Position numbers and translations under genes: made by a program. DNA of 64,000 nucleotides from Luteimonas panaciterrae (lineage in GTDB: Bacteria; Pseudomonadota; Gammaproteobacteria; Xanthomonadales; Xanthomonadaceae), in NCBI RefSeq assembly GCF_020511115.1, contig NZ_JAJAVH010000004.1, positions 496,001-560,000 of the forward strand. The letters run 5' to 3'. Below, piece after piece: positions 46,526 through 54,442 of this stretch. The notes below the pieces were generated by a model, which had not been told where the DNA came from, did no database searches, and was given only the letters and a program-made list of their open reading frames with translations. How positions within the stretch are numbered: position 1 is the first letter of the stretch; each line of letters opens with the position of its first letter.

Positions 46526-47329
46526 TCACATTTCCGGTGTGGTATCGCGCAGGATGCGCAGGCTTTCCTCACGGACGGGATCCTTGGCGTTCTCCGCCGG
46601 CTTTTCTTCCGACGGCTCCTTCGCCGCTTCCGGCGTCTTCCCGTCCTCGCCATCTTTTCCGGTAACGGCGCTGGTGACGGGCGCGGCGCGGCAGTTGCGG
46701 CTGAGCATCTCCGAAGGCTCCTGGCCGCGATAGTCGACCTGAAGATCGACCATGACGTCGGGCTTCTCGTCCGGCTTGCGGCTCAGCGCCTGCACCGCGC
46801 CGCAGATGGCGTCGATCGTCGCCTGGCTGCGATGCTCGGGCGTATCGAGGATGACGTACAGGTTGACGCGATCCAGCCACGCCAGCGAACGCACGCCCGC
46901 CACCTTCCAGGCGGCGGTGCGCGCCGCCTCGTAATCGGTCACGCGTTCGGGATCGACGAAGCGCATCGATTTGCGGAAATCGTCCTGCATCCCGTCGACC
47001 TGCTGCTGCATCGCAACCTCGTCGCCGCGCTGCATCGCCTCGTGCACCGCCGCCATGCGCGCGGCACGCGTGACGACCGGATCGGGAGGCGGCGGCTTTG
47101 GCGGCAACTTCGGCGGTGGAGGTTTGAGGATCGGCGCGGGCTTCGGCGGCGGCGGCTTGTGCGCCGCGAAGTTCTGATAGATGCGGAAGCCGACCCATCC
47201 CGCCACCGCGACGATCACCACGAACAACGCCACCCACGCACCGCTGCGCTGGCGCCGGCGATAGGCCTGACGATCCGGAAACTCGACCTTGCGTTGTTTC
47301 TTCATGCGCTGCTTTTTCAATCCGGGCAT
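46526..47329 (-). CDS. Membrane-anchored protein with proline-rich linker
   Basis: This encodes 267 residues. Basic residues at 6-30 precede a single transmembrane helix (GAWVALFVVIVAVAGWVGF, about 31-50). A linker of KPPPPKPAPILKPPPPKLPPKPPPPDP (58-84) leads to a soluble domain with AWKVAGVRSLAWLDRVNLYVILDTPEHRSQATIDAICGAVQAL. The topology is that of a periplasmic protein tethered to the inner membrane, with the long stiff linker seen in TonB-like and cell wall proteins. The domain is not recognised. A lysine and glutamate-rich tail ends the chain. The ATG at 47329 follows AAGGG. Confidence 0.72.
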   Translation of the reverse strand: MPGLKKQRMKKQRKVEFPDRQAYRRRQRSGAWVALFVVIVAVAGWVGFRIYQNFAAHKPPPPKPAPILKPPPPKLPPKPPPPDPVVTRAARMAAVHEAMQRGDEVAMQQQVDGMQDDFRKSMRFVDPERVTDYEAARTAAWKVAGVRSLAWLDRVNLYVILDTPEHRSQATIDAICGAVQALSRKPDEKPDVMVDLQVDYRGQEPSEMLSRNCRAAPVTSAVTGKDGEDGKTPEAAKEPSEEKPAENAKDPVREESLRILRDTTPEM

Positions 47330-47389
47330 GCCAGCCCTTGTCCGACAGCATGTTTGGAACGCATCGACCGCACCTCCGCCGTCATCTAG

Positions 47390-47436
47390 TCACTTGTACA
47401 GCCGGTCACTTGTGCAACTGGTCACTTGTGCAGCAG
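47390..47436 (-). repeat. Three tandem 16-base repeats at the end of the DUF6164 gene
   Basis: Units start at 47390, 47406 and 47422 on the plus strand: TCACTTGTACAGCCGG, TCACTTGTGCAACTGG and TCACTTGTGCAGCAGC. The third contains the last codons and the stop of the DUF6164 gene; the other two are extra copies beyond it. Each carries the same TGA on the minus strand. Confidence 0.88.
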
Positions 47437-47787
47437 CCATACCGGCAGTGCCACCAACCCTAGCAGGAATACGATCGCCAAGAGCGTCAACACGACCCGC
47501 AACGGCGATTCGCGCACCACGTCGGCGAAGGTTTCCGCCGTGCCGTCGCGCTGTGCCTGTGCGTGGGCGGCGCGGGCCGTGTCGCGGCGTCGCGTCTGGT
47601 AATCGGCCATCAGTTGCCTGGCTTTGGCGATATCCTCGTCATGCTTGACCCAGATGCCGCCATACGAGATTCCCCAGCGGCTCGGCTTGGTCTCGTACCA
47701 GCCGATGTCGTTGGCATCGAGGAACGCGCGAACGTCGTCCGCTTCGTCCTCCGGCACCATGCGCAGATTGAGCAGAAGCTTCGCCAT
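47422..47787 (-). CDS. DUF6164-family membrane protein
   Basis: This encodes 121 residues: MAKLLLNLRMVPEDEADDVRAFLDANDIGWYETKPSRWGISYGGIWV leads to a short coiled segment and then one C-terminal helix (LRVVLTLLAIVFLLGLVALPVWLL). This is the pattern of DUF6164, a proteobacterial family with a GWYET-type N-terminal domain and a tail anchor. Its role is unknown. The C-terminus LLHK and stop are inside the third unit of a 16-base tandem repeat. It lies 43 bases after the HD-domain gene. Confidence 0.85.
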   Translation of the reverse strand: MAKLLLNLRMVPEDEADDVRAFLDANDIGWYETKPSRWGISYGGIWVKHDEDIAKARQLMADYQTRRRDTARAAHAQAQRDGTAETFADVVRESPLRVVLTLLAIVFLLGLVALPVWLLHK

Positions 47788-47830
47788 GGCCGCATCATAG
47801 CCCGCGCGGCGACGGCGCCCAAATCCGCGG

Positions 47831-48472
47831 TTATCGCTTTTCGCTCACCGCGCGGCGCAGATTGTGACGGGCTTGCGCATCCAGGCGCTCGTGGAAGAAC
47901 TCGCTGAGATAGATGCGCGGCTTCGCCAGCAGCGCCTTGAGGAAGCGGCGGCGATTGAGCTTGAACAGCCAGCCCGGCACATGACCGCGATATTCGGCGG
48001 CGATACCACGGTCGTAGGTATCGAAGATCGCCGGCGGCGCGCCGAGAATCGCCATGTCGCAATCGAGGAAATGGCGGGCGTCATCACCGCGCGCGTCGCG
48101 CGGGAAATCGTCGGGCGAGAACTGGCCGTGACGCGCGGTAAGCTCGATCAGTTCCACCACCCGCGCGACGTCCACGCCGGCGTCCGGCATCCAGCGTGAG
48201 ATCTCGGAAGCCGCCAGCTCGGCCGAACGTGTTTCGTTGTCCTTGCGCCCCGCCTCGTAGATCGCATCGTGATACAGCACCGCCAATCGCACTTCCATGG
48301 GCTGGGACCAGTCCGGACCGGCCGCAACGGTTTCGCAATGGCGCATCACTTCGCCGACGTGTTCGAAGTTGTGATACGTGCGTGGCGGTGTCGCGTATGC
48401 GGCGCGCAGTGCTGCCCATTGTTCCGGCCGCACGAATGCGGCGAGGCTCTCGATGGGAGTTTCGGCATTCAT
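47831..48472 (-). CDS. HD-domain phosphohydrolase-like protein
   Basis: This encodes 213 residues. The HD-domain metal ligands are H in YHNFEHVGEVMRH, HD in LAVLYHDAIYE, and a later D in FLDCDMAILGA. This is the predicted metal-dependent HD superfamily (COG4339), not the GGDEF-linked HD-GYP type. Basic residues at the C-terminus (RRRFLKALLAKPRIY) are part of the family pattern. The substrate is unknown. The start overlaps the stop of the preceding membrane protein gene by four bases (48469-48472). Confidence 0.88.
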   Translation of the reverse strand: MNAETPIESLAAFVRPEQWAALRAAYATPPRTYHNFEHVGEVMRHCETVAAGPDWSQPMEVRLAVLYHDAIYEAGRKDNETRSAELAASEISRWMPDAGVDVARVVELIELTARHGQFSPDDFPRDARGDDARHFLDCDMAILGAPPAIFDTYDRGIAAEYRGHVPGWLFKLNRRRFLKALLAKPRIYLSEFFHERLDAQARHNLRRAVSEKR

Positions 48473-49182
48473 GGTGACTGCCTCACCGGCGATGCGTCCG
48501 AGTATCGACGCTCCCGCGCCGCGCGCCACAGCCAGATGCCGACCATCACTAGCCAGTACACGATCATCGCGATCACCAGCTTCTGCGTCAGCCCGCGCGG
48601 CGCGCCACGCCATAGCGAGAGAATCCAGACGGCCGCGAACGAGGCGACGGCAAGACCGAACGCCAACCGGAAGCGCGATCGCCAGAGCGGATCGCCACGG
48701 AATCGCCAGGCCTGCAACACCATCGCCGTCGTCACCCACAGGAAAGCGCCCTGCGCGGCGGTTCCATGCACCCAGCCTTCGAACGTCGGCGCACGCCCCG
48801 GAACATTGGTATGCGCGAACGCCGTCACCACGAGTGCCACGGCCGCCATCACGAACAGCAGCACCGGTGCGCTGCTGCGCGCCTGCGGCTCGAACGCGAA
48901 GTACAGCCCCAGTGGCAGCAACACCAGCGCGGCGCCGAGCAGGCAATAGGCCGCCTGCAACCAGACGCCATACGGCCCGATCAGGTAGAAGCTGAGTGGC
49001 GTCCGGATCCAGTCGAGATCCTCGCGTGCGAATTGCAGCACCAGCGCGGCGCCCGCGAAAAGCAGGATCGCGACAAGCGCGGCGATACCGCAGAAGCCCG
49101 TGGCTCGCTCGGCTGTCCCAACGCGAGCGGGAATCGCATCTTGTTCCCGGATGGATGGTCGTTCGATCTCGCGCATGCTCAC
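48469..49182 (-). CDS. DUF998-like integral membrane protein
   Basis: This encodes 237 residues from the GTG at 49182, which overlaps the ThpR stop; an ATG at 49176 is also possible. Six hydrophobic helices are visible, starting with GFCGIAALVAILLFAGAALVLQF. LDWIRTPLSFYLIGPYGVWLQAAYCLLG and PTFEGWVHGTAAQGAFLW fit DUF998, a family of unknown function. The end overlaps the HD-domain gene start. It is the middle gene of the ThpR-HD operon. Confidence 0.8.
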   Translation of the reverse strand: MSMREIERPSIREQDAIPARVGTAERATGFCGIAALVAILLFAGAALVLQFAREDLDWIRTPLSFYLIGPYGVWLQAAYCLLGAALVLLPLGLYFAFEPQARSSAPVLLFVMAAVALVVTAFAHTNVPGRAPTFEGWVHGTAAQGAFLWVTTAMVLQAWRFRGDPLWRSRFRLAFGLAVASFAAVWILSLWRGAPRGLTQKLVIAMIVYWLVMVGIWLWRAARERRYSDASPVRQSP

Positions 49183-49817
49183 CCCTGCAATGTCCAGCTT
49201 GCGAGCGTTTCGTACTTCGAAGCTCCGACGAAACTCCGCAGCAAATGGAATTCACGCACCCGCCAGCCGACCGGCTCGATCGATCGCTGTGCAAGCGCAT
49301 GCTCGTCGTAGAGCACAGTCAGATGCGGCACGAACTCGTGGCGGGCATCTGGCTTGAGCCCCGCGGCCGCCAAACGGACGGCCAGCGCATCGTGCAACGC
49401 GATCACCGCAGCGACCGCAACGCCCTGCCCTCGCAACACCAGCGGCCGCCGCTCACGTCCCGAACCGAAGCTCGCCACGCTATCGAATGTCAGCTCGAAC
49501 GCATCCGCCGACACAGCCTCCCCCGCATGCTTGGCTGCGGCCAGCACATTGCCCGGAAGGCCGGCGAACTCACCGAGAAATTGCAACGTGACATGCAAAC
49601 GATCCTCGTCGATGACGCGACCACGCAGTCCATGCTCCGCGCGCAGCGATCGCGCGACCGCGGCGATCCGCGCCATCGCGGCCGCATCCGGCTTCACGGC
49701 GAAGAACAGGTTGCCGACGGGCTCCTGCAAACCGAACCCATCGAACGACTGCTGCGCGCCGGGCCGGCTCGTATCAGATTTGCCCGTGCCAGAACGATTC
49801 AAGCCACACGTCCTCAT
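49179..49817 (-). CDS. thpR: RNA 2',3'-cyclic phosphodiesterase ThpR
   Basis: This encodes 212 residues from the ATG at 49817; a TTG at 49829 is in frame. ThpR opens 2',3'-cyclic phosphates in RNA and ligates tRNA halves weakly in vitro. The two HxTx motifs are in RLHVTLQFLGEF (HVTL) and FVPHLTVLYDEHA (HLTV). The first 30 residues have no family similarity, so the true start may be near NLFFAVKPD. It is the first gene of a run of four to six minus-strand genes; the first three overlap by four bases each. Confidence 0.9.
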   Translation of the reverse strand: MRTCGLNRSGTGKSDTSRPGAQQSFDGFGLQEPVGNLFFAVKPDAAAMARIAAVARSLRAEHGLRGRVIDEDRLHVTLQFLGEFAGLPGNVLAAAKHAGEAVSADAFELTFDSVASFGSGRERRPLVLRGQGVAVAAVIALHDALAVRLAAAGLKPDARHEFVPHLTVLYDEHALAQRSIEPVGWRVREFHLLRSFVGASKYETLASWTLQG

Positions 49818-49928
49818 CCAGTTCCGCAACCGCGATTATCCGCGATTTTCCCATGATCCGATCCGCACCGACTGCGCGACCCGCTACAATCACACCTCCC
49901 CATCGCGATCGTGCAACGGAGCTTCGCA

Positions 49929-50678
49929 GTGACCCATCGCCTCGTGCTGCTGCGCCACGGCCAGAGCCAGTGGAATCTCGACAACCGCTTCACCGGCTGG
50001 GTCGACGTCGACCTCACCGAACAGGGCCGCAACGAAGCCGCCAATGCCGGGCAATTGATGCGCGAGGAAGGCCTGCAGTTCGACGTCGCTCACACCTCGG
50101 TGCTCAAGCGTGCGATCCACACGCTGCAGGGCGCGCTGAAGACGCTCGATCAGGACTGGCTGCCGGTATACAAGAGCTGGCGCCTGAACGAGCGCCACTA
50201 CGGCGGCCTGCAGGGCCTCGACAAGGCCGAGACCGCGGCCAAGCACGGTGAAGAACAGGTCAAGATCTGGCGCCGCTCCTACGACATCCCGCCGCCTCCG
50301 ATGGCGCAGGACGATCCCGGACATCCGATGCACGACCGCCGCTACGCCGGTCTCGACCGCAACGTGCTGCCCGCCACCGAATCGCTCGCCTCCACGCTCG
50401 ACCGCGTGCTGCCTTACTGGCACGACGCCATCGCGCCACAGCTGAAAGCCGGCCAGACGGTGCTGGTCACCGCGCACGGCAATTCACTGCGCGCGCTCTA
50501 CAAGTACCTCAACCACGTCTCCAACGCGGACATCCTCGAACTGAACATCCCCACCGGGATTCCGCTGCTGTTCGAACTCGACGAACAGCTGGCCGTGCAG
50601 TCGTTCCGCTATCTCGGCGATCCCGAAGCCGCCAAGCGCGCCGCCGAAGCCGTGGCGAATCAGGGCAAGGCGAAATAA
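49929..50678 (+). CDS. gpmA: 2,3-bisphosphoglycerate-dependent phosphoglycerate mutase
   Basis: This encodes 249 residues, the length of E. coli GpmA. It interconverts 2- and 3-phosphoglycerate in glycolysis through a phosphohistidine. The catalytic motif [12 protein letters not shown] is at residues 5-16, the glutamate is in [12 protein letters not shown], and the second histidine in [31 protein letters not shown] and [13 protein letters not shown] are conserved. I chose the GTG at 49929 because CGGAG lies 8 bases upstream; no ATG precedes the RHG motif closely enough. The LysR gene converges downstream. Confidence 0.95.
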   Translation: MTHRLVLLRHGQSQWNLDNRFTGWVDVDLTEQGRNEAANAGQLMREEGLQFDVAHTSVLKRAIHTLQGALKTLDQDWLPVYKSWRLNERHYGGLQGLDKAETAAKHGEEQVKIWRRSYDIPPPPMAQDDPGHPMHDRRYAGLDRNVLPATESLASTLDRVLPYWHDAIAPQLKAGQTVLVTAHGNSLRALYKYLNHVSNADILELNIPTGIPLLFELDEQLAVQSFRYLGDPEAAKRAAEAVANQGKAK

Positions 50679-50684
50679 AGCATC

Positions 50685-50708
50685 GCGCGCCGCTCAGGCA
50701 CGGCGCGC
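50685..50708. terminator. Hairpin between gpmA and the LysR gene
   Basis: GCGCGCCG (50685-50692) and CGGCGCGC (50701-50708) form an eight-base stem around the LysR stop codon. It lacks a T-tract but separates two convergent genes, so it may end both transcripts weakly. Confidence 0.45.
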
Positions 50709-51638
50709 AACGGAGCGACGTTTCTCCTGCTTGCCGGCCCTGGCTGGCGGTGAGGTCGCGGCTTCCTTCAATTCGGACGCGAATCGCGCGAGCAATGCGG
50801 TCAGCCGTCCGGCCTCAGCGCGATGCACCAGCCAGATGCGGATCTCGGCCTTGAAATCACGCACGTCCAGCACTTCGACCGCATCGCGATAACGGCTGCG
50901 TTCGCGTAGCTGTTCCGTCGCGAGGCCCAGCCCCAGGCCGCGCGCGACCAGCGCCATGCGCATCTCCACCCCCAGGCTTTCCACCGCGACCACGAACGGC
51001 AATCCCGCGCGCGTGAGCGCATCGCGCAGCGTGCGCCGGAACCCGCACCCGTCCTGACTGAGCACCCAGGGCAATTCGGCCAGATCGGCGAGTGTCGGGC
51101 GTTTCGGCAACGCCAATCCTTTCGGCGCCACCACCTGCATGCGATGACGCGAGACCGGATGCGCGGACAGCGTCTGCGGAATCGCCGCCTCACCAGGCAG
51201 ATACACCAATGCGGCATCGATGCGGCCGGACTCGACCTGATCCAGCAATTCATGCGACCAGGCCGTGGTGATCAGCAGCGACAACTGCGGATGCGCGCGG
51301 CGCAGGCCATCGATCTGCGCGGCCATCGAATCGTCGGATTGCAACGGCGTGAGGCCGAGCCGGAATTCACCGGCGACTTCACCGTTCGCGGCGATGCCGC
51401 TGCGCAGATCCTGCACCGATCCCAGCACGCGCCGGCCCAGTTCGTAGGCTTCGCGTCCGGCTGCGGTCGGTTTCAGCGGCTTCGACAGACGATCGAGCAG
51501 TGCCGTGTCGAGATCTTGTTCCAAACCTTGCACCCGCCGCGTTACCGCCGGCTGTGTCAGATGCAGACGCGCCGCCGCGGCCTGGATGGAACCCGAGTCG
51601 ACCACGGCGATGAAGGCTTCGATGTCGCGGATGTTCAT
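50694..51638 (-). CDS. LysR-family transcriptional regulator
   Basis: This encodes 314 residues. The N-terminal winged helix is MNIRDIEAFIAVVDSGSIQAAAARLHLTQPAVTRRVQGLEQDL, standard for LysR-type regulators, and the effector domain runs to about 295 with FRLGLTPLQ and VVAPKGL-type strands. It probably activates the divergent MFS gene at 51756, because the two share a 117-base intergenic region containing a T-N11-A palindrome. The effector is likely the transporter's substrate. A lysine and arginine-rich tail (KQEKRRSVARRA) ends the chain. Confidence 0.93.
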   Translation of the reverse strand: MNIRDIEAFIAVVDSGSIQAAAARLHLTQPAVTRRVQGLEQDLDTALLDRLSKPLKPTAAGREAYELGRRVLGSVQDLRSGIAANGEVAGEFRLGLTPLQSDDSMAAQIDGLRRAHPQLSLLITTAWSHELLDQVESGRIDAALVYLPGEAAIPQTLSAHPVSRHRMQVVAPKGLALPKRPTLADLAELPWVLSQDGCGFRRTLRDALTRAGLPFVVAVESLGVEMRMALVARGLGLGLATEQLRERSRYRDAVEVLDVRDFKAEIRIWLVHRAEAGRLTALLARFASELKEAATSPPARAGKQEKRRSVARRA

Positions 51639-51709
51639 GACGGCAGTTTCCGGGGATTTGTCGGAGGGAATCCAAATAATGCCGATTACGCATTTTAAGA
51701 CTAAAAATT

Positions 51710-51724
51710 ATTCATTTGATGAAT
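51710..51724 (-). promoter_or_regulatory. LysR T-N11-A type operator
   Basis: ATTCATTTGATGAAT is a perfect 15-base palindrome with arms ATTCAT and ATGAAT. It lies between the divergent LysR and MFS genes, 72 bases from the LysR start and 32 from the MFS start, and fits the T-N11-A consensus of LysR-type sites. The surrounding 50 bases are unusually AT-rich. Confidence 0.78.
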
Positions 51725-51755
51725 ATACGCTTCGGACATAGATTTCTAGCACGAC

Positions 51756-53021
51756 ATGCAGAGTCCGATATTCACCATGCCCCACACGAAATGCGCCACT
51801 GGCGAACACGACGATCTGCGACAAATCGCCGCGATTCCGACTCCGGTCAATACCCGGCTGTTCGGAGGCGCGGTCTGCGTGCTCATGCTCAGCCTGTTCG
51901 CCTCGCAGCCGCTGGTCGGCGTGATCGGACCGGCGCTGGGGTTGCAGGCACAGTTGTCCGGTTTCGTGCCACTAGCCACCCTGCTCGGCTACGGCATCGG
52001 CCTCGTACTGATCGTGCCCTTGTCCGACATGATGGAAAACCGCCGACTCGCGTTGACGATGCTCGCGGCCGCGGCGCTGGCGCAATTCGCCTGCGCGTTC
52101 GCGCCGAACGCGGTGCTGTATCTCATCGCGGCGCTCGTGCTGGGAGCTGCGCTGAGCTGCATCCAGGTACTGGTACCGCTCGCCGCCGCGCTCACGCCCG
52201 AGGCCGAACGCGGACGCGTGGTCGGCGACGTGATGAGTGGAATGATGATCGGCCTGCTGCTGTCGCGTCCGCTGGCAGGCTTCGCGGCCGCGGCATTGGG
52301 CTGGCGCGGCATGCTGCTCACCCTGGCGTTGTTGCTGGCGGTCCTGTTCGTCGTGTTGTGGTTCACGTTGCCGTGGCGTCGCCCCGCGCCAGGACTGAGT
52401 TACGCCAAATTGCTGTCGACGTTGTGGAGCCTGTTGCGCGAGGAACGCGTGCTGCGCTTGCGCGCGGCCTCGGCGTTCCTGATGTTCGCCGCGTTCAACG
52501 CGTTCTGGACCACCGTCGCGTTGCTGCTGGCACACCCTCCTTTCCATTTCGGCGAGCATGGCATCGCCCTGTTCGCATTGGCCGGTGCCAGCGGCATCGT
52601 GGTGGCACCGCTGGCCGGACGCTGGGGCGATCGCGGCTACACCCGGCCGGCATTGGCGGCGATACACGCGCTGGCGCTGGTGGCATTGCTGGTCGCGGGC
52701 CTGGCGACCATGCCAGCCGTTCATACGATCGGTTTGGCCGTGGCCTTGCTGGTCTTGGCCGCGATGCTGCTCGACGTCGGCACCGTCGCCGATCAGACGT
52801 TGGGCCGTCGCGCGGTGAACCTGCTGCGACCCGAAGCACGCGGCCGTCTCAACGGGCTATTCACCGGTGTGTTCTTCGCTGGCGGTTCGCTCGGCGCGGC
52901 GCTGACCGGCTTCGTCTGGACGCGTGGCGGATGGAGTGCGATCTGCATCCTCGCCGGCGTTTTCGTCTGCGGCGCGCTGGCGATCTCGCTTTCGACGCTA
53001 CGCGATCGAAGCCTGGGGTGA
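51756..53021 (+). CDS. MFS transporter divergent from LysR
   Basis: This encodes 421 residues with twelve hydrophobic helices. The MFS A-type loop is SDMMENRRLAL and helix four has LVPLAAALTPEAERGRVVGDVMSGMMIGLLLSRPLAGF, which resembles the YgaY/YnfM branch of the MFS, often annotated as drug or arabinose-type exporters. The start is uncertain: ATGs at 51756 and 51777 are both in frame and neither has a clear ribosome-binding site. The divergent LysR gene and shared operator suggest that export is induced by its substrate. Confidence 0.88.
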   Translation: MQSPIFTMPHTKCATGEHDDLRQIAAIPTPVNTRLFGGAVCVLMLSLFASQPLVGVIGPALGLQAQLSGFVPLATLLGYGIGLVLIVPLSDMMENRRLALTMLAAAALAQFACAFAPNAVLYLIAALVLGAALSCIQVLVPLAAALTPEAERGRVVGDVMSGMMIGLLLSRPLAGFAAAALGWRGMLLTLALLLAVLFVVLWFTLPWRRPAPGLSYAKLLSTLWSLLREERVLRLRAASAFLMFAAFNAFWTTVALLLAHPPFHFGEHGIALFALAGASGIVVAPLAGRWGDRGYTRPALAAIHALALVALLVAGLATMPAVHTIGLAVALLVLAAMLLDVGTVADQTLGRRAVNLLRPEARGRLNGLFTGVFFAGGSLGAALTGFVWTRGGWSAICILAGVFVCGALAISLSTLRDRSLG

Positions 53022-53032
53022 AGGTCGTTCGT

Positions 53033-54304
53033 TCACGCCGCCGCGGAGGCCTGCTTCAACTTCTTCTTTCCGTTCAGATCGGGCAGCCATAGCGCGATCA
53101 CGCCGATCAGCGGCAGATACGCGCAGACCTGGTAGACAAAATCGATACCGCGCGCATCGGCGAGTTCGCCGAGCAACGCCGCGCCGATACCGCCCATGCC
53201 GAAGGCGAAACCGAAGAACAGTCCCGACACCATGCCCACGCGTCCGGGCAGCAGCTCCTGCGCGTACACGAGGATCGCCGAGAACGCCGAGGCCAGGATC
53301 AGACCGATCACCACGCTCAGGATGCCGGTCCAGAACAGATTCGCATGCGGCAGCAACAGCGTGAACGGTGCCGCACCGAGGATCGAGATCCAGATCACCC
53401 ACTTGCGCCCGATGCGATCGCCCACCGGCCCGCCGATCAGGGCACCCGCCGCCACCGCCGCCAGGAACGCGAACAGATGTGTCTGCGCGCTCTGCACCGA
53501 GACATCGAAGGTGTGGATCAGATAGAACGTGTAGTAGCTGCTGAGGCTGGCCATGTAGAAATACTTGGAGAAGACCAGCACGCCGAGGATCACCAGCGCG
53601 GCGGCGACGCGGCCGCGCGACAGTGTTTCACCGATATTGCGTTTCGCCGCCGGCTTTCCACGCACCGCATGATGCTGCGCGTACCAGCGCTCGACTTGCA
53701 GCAGCACCACGATCGCCAGCAGCGCCGCCAGCGAGAACCATGCCACGCTGCCGCGCCCATGCGGCACGATGATCCACGCGGCCAGCAGCGGTCCCAACGA
53801 CGCACCGGCATTGCCGCCGACCTGGAACAGCGATTGCGCCAGCCCATGCTTTCCGCCCGAGGCCATGCGCGCCACGCGCGAGGATTCCGGATGGAACACC
53901 GAGGACCCCGTTCCCACCAATGCCGCCGCCAGCAACAGCAGCGGAAAATTCGGCGCCCACGCGAGCAGCAGCAATCCGCACAGCGTGAAACCCATTCCGA
54001 CCGGCAGCGAATACGGCAGCGGACGGCGATCGGTGTACATGCCCACCACCGGCTGCAGCAACGACGCGGTGAGCTGATAGACCAGCGTGATCAGACCGAT
54101 CTGCGCGAAGCTCAGATTGAAGCCGCTCTTGAGGATCGGATAGATCGCCAGGATCAGCGACTGGATCATGTCGTTGAGCAGGTGCGAGAAACTGATCGCA
54201 CCCAGCACCGTATAGGCGGTGCGTTCCTCGGCGGACGCGGACGGCGCCGCGATCGCACTCTCCATCGCGCCATCGATGGCGGCGTCTTCGACTCGTGTTT
54301 GCAT
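53033..54304 (-). CDS. Fosmidomycin resistance-like (Fsr) MFS transporter
   Basis: This encodes 423 residues from the ATG at 54304, which has GGAG upstream. SFSHLLNDMIQSLILAIYPILKSGFNLSFAQIGLITLVYQLTASLLQPVVGMYTDRRP is the start signature of the Fsr family. SSVFHPESSRVARMASGGKHGLAQSLFQVGGNAGASLGPLLAA is highly conserved in Fsr proteins. Twelve helices are visible. Fsr exports fosmidomycin in E. coli; natural substrates are unknown. The gene is divergent from an AraC-family gene, a common arrangement. The plus-strand regulator shares the intergenic operator region. Confidence 0.92.
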   Translation of the reverse strand: MQTRVEDAAIDGAMESAIAAPSASAEERTAYTVLGAISFSHLLNDMIQSLILAIYPILKSGFNLSFAQIGLITLVYQLTASLLQPVVGMYTDRRPLPYSLPVGMGFTLCGLLLLAWAPNFPLLLLAAALVGTGSSVFHPESSRVARMASGGKHGLAQSLFQVGGNAGASLGPLLAAWIIVPHGRGSVAWFSLAALLAIVVLLQVERWYAQHHAVRGKPAAKRNIGETLSRGRVAAALVILGVLVFSKYFYMASLSSYYTFYLIHTFDVSVQSAQTHLFAFLAAVAAGALIGGPVGDRIGRKWVIWISILGAAPFTLLLPHANLFWTGILSVVIGLILASAFSAILVYAQELLPGRVGMVSGLFFGFAFGMGGIGAALLGELADARGIDFVYQVCAYLPLIGVIALWLPDLNGKKKLKQASAAA

Positions 54305-54380
54305 GGCGGTCACTCCAGCGTGGGGGCTTGCCGCCTTGCCACGGCGGCGGCGCCACTTTAGAGTTGCCGGCCTCGGCCTG

Positions 54381-54419
54381 CCCGAATCATCGGGCCAATT
54401 TATATCGAATCCGGGCCAA
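54381..54419. promoter_or_regulatory. Direct repeats two helical turns apart (AraC-type operator)
   Basis: CGGGCCAA occurs at 54391-54398 and again at 54412-54419, exactly 21 bases apart in the same orientation. An overlapping palindrome, CCCGA (54381-54385) with TCGGG (54390-54394), lies beside the first. The region lies between the divergent Fsr and AraC genes, close to the AraC start. The spacing is typical of AraC-family sites. Confidence 0.7.
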
Positions 54420-54442
54420 CCCCCGGATCGACACCAGACACC

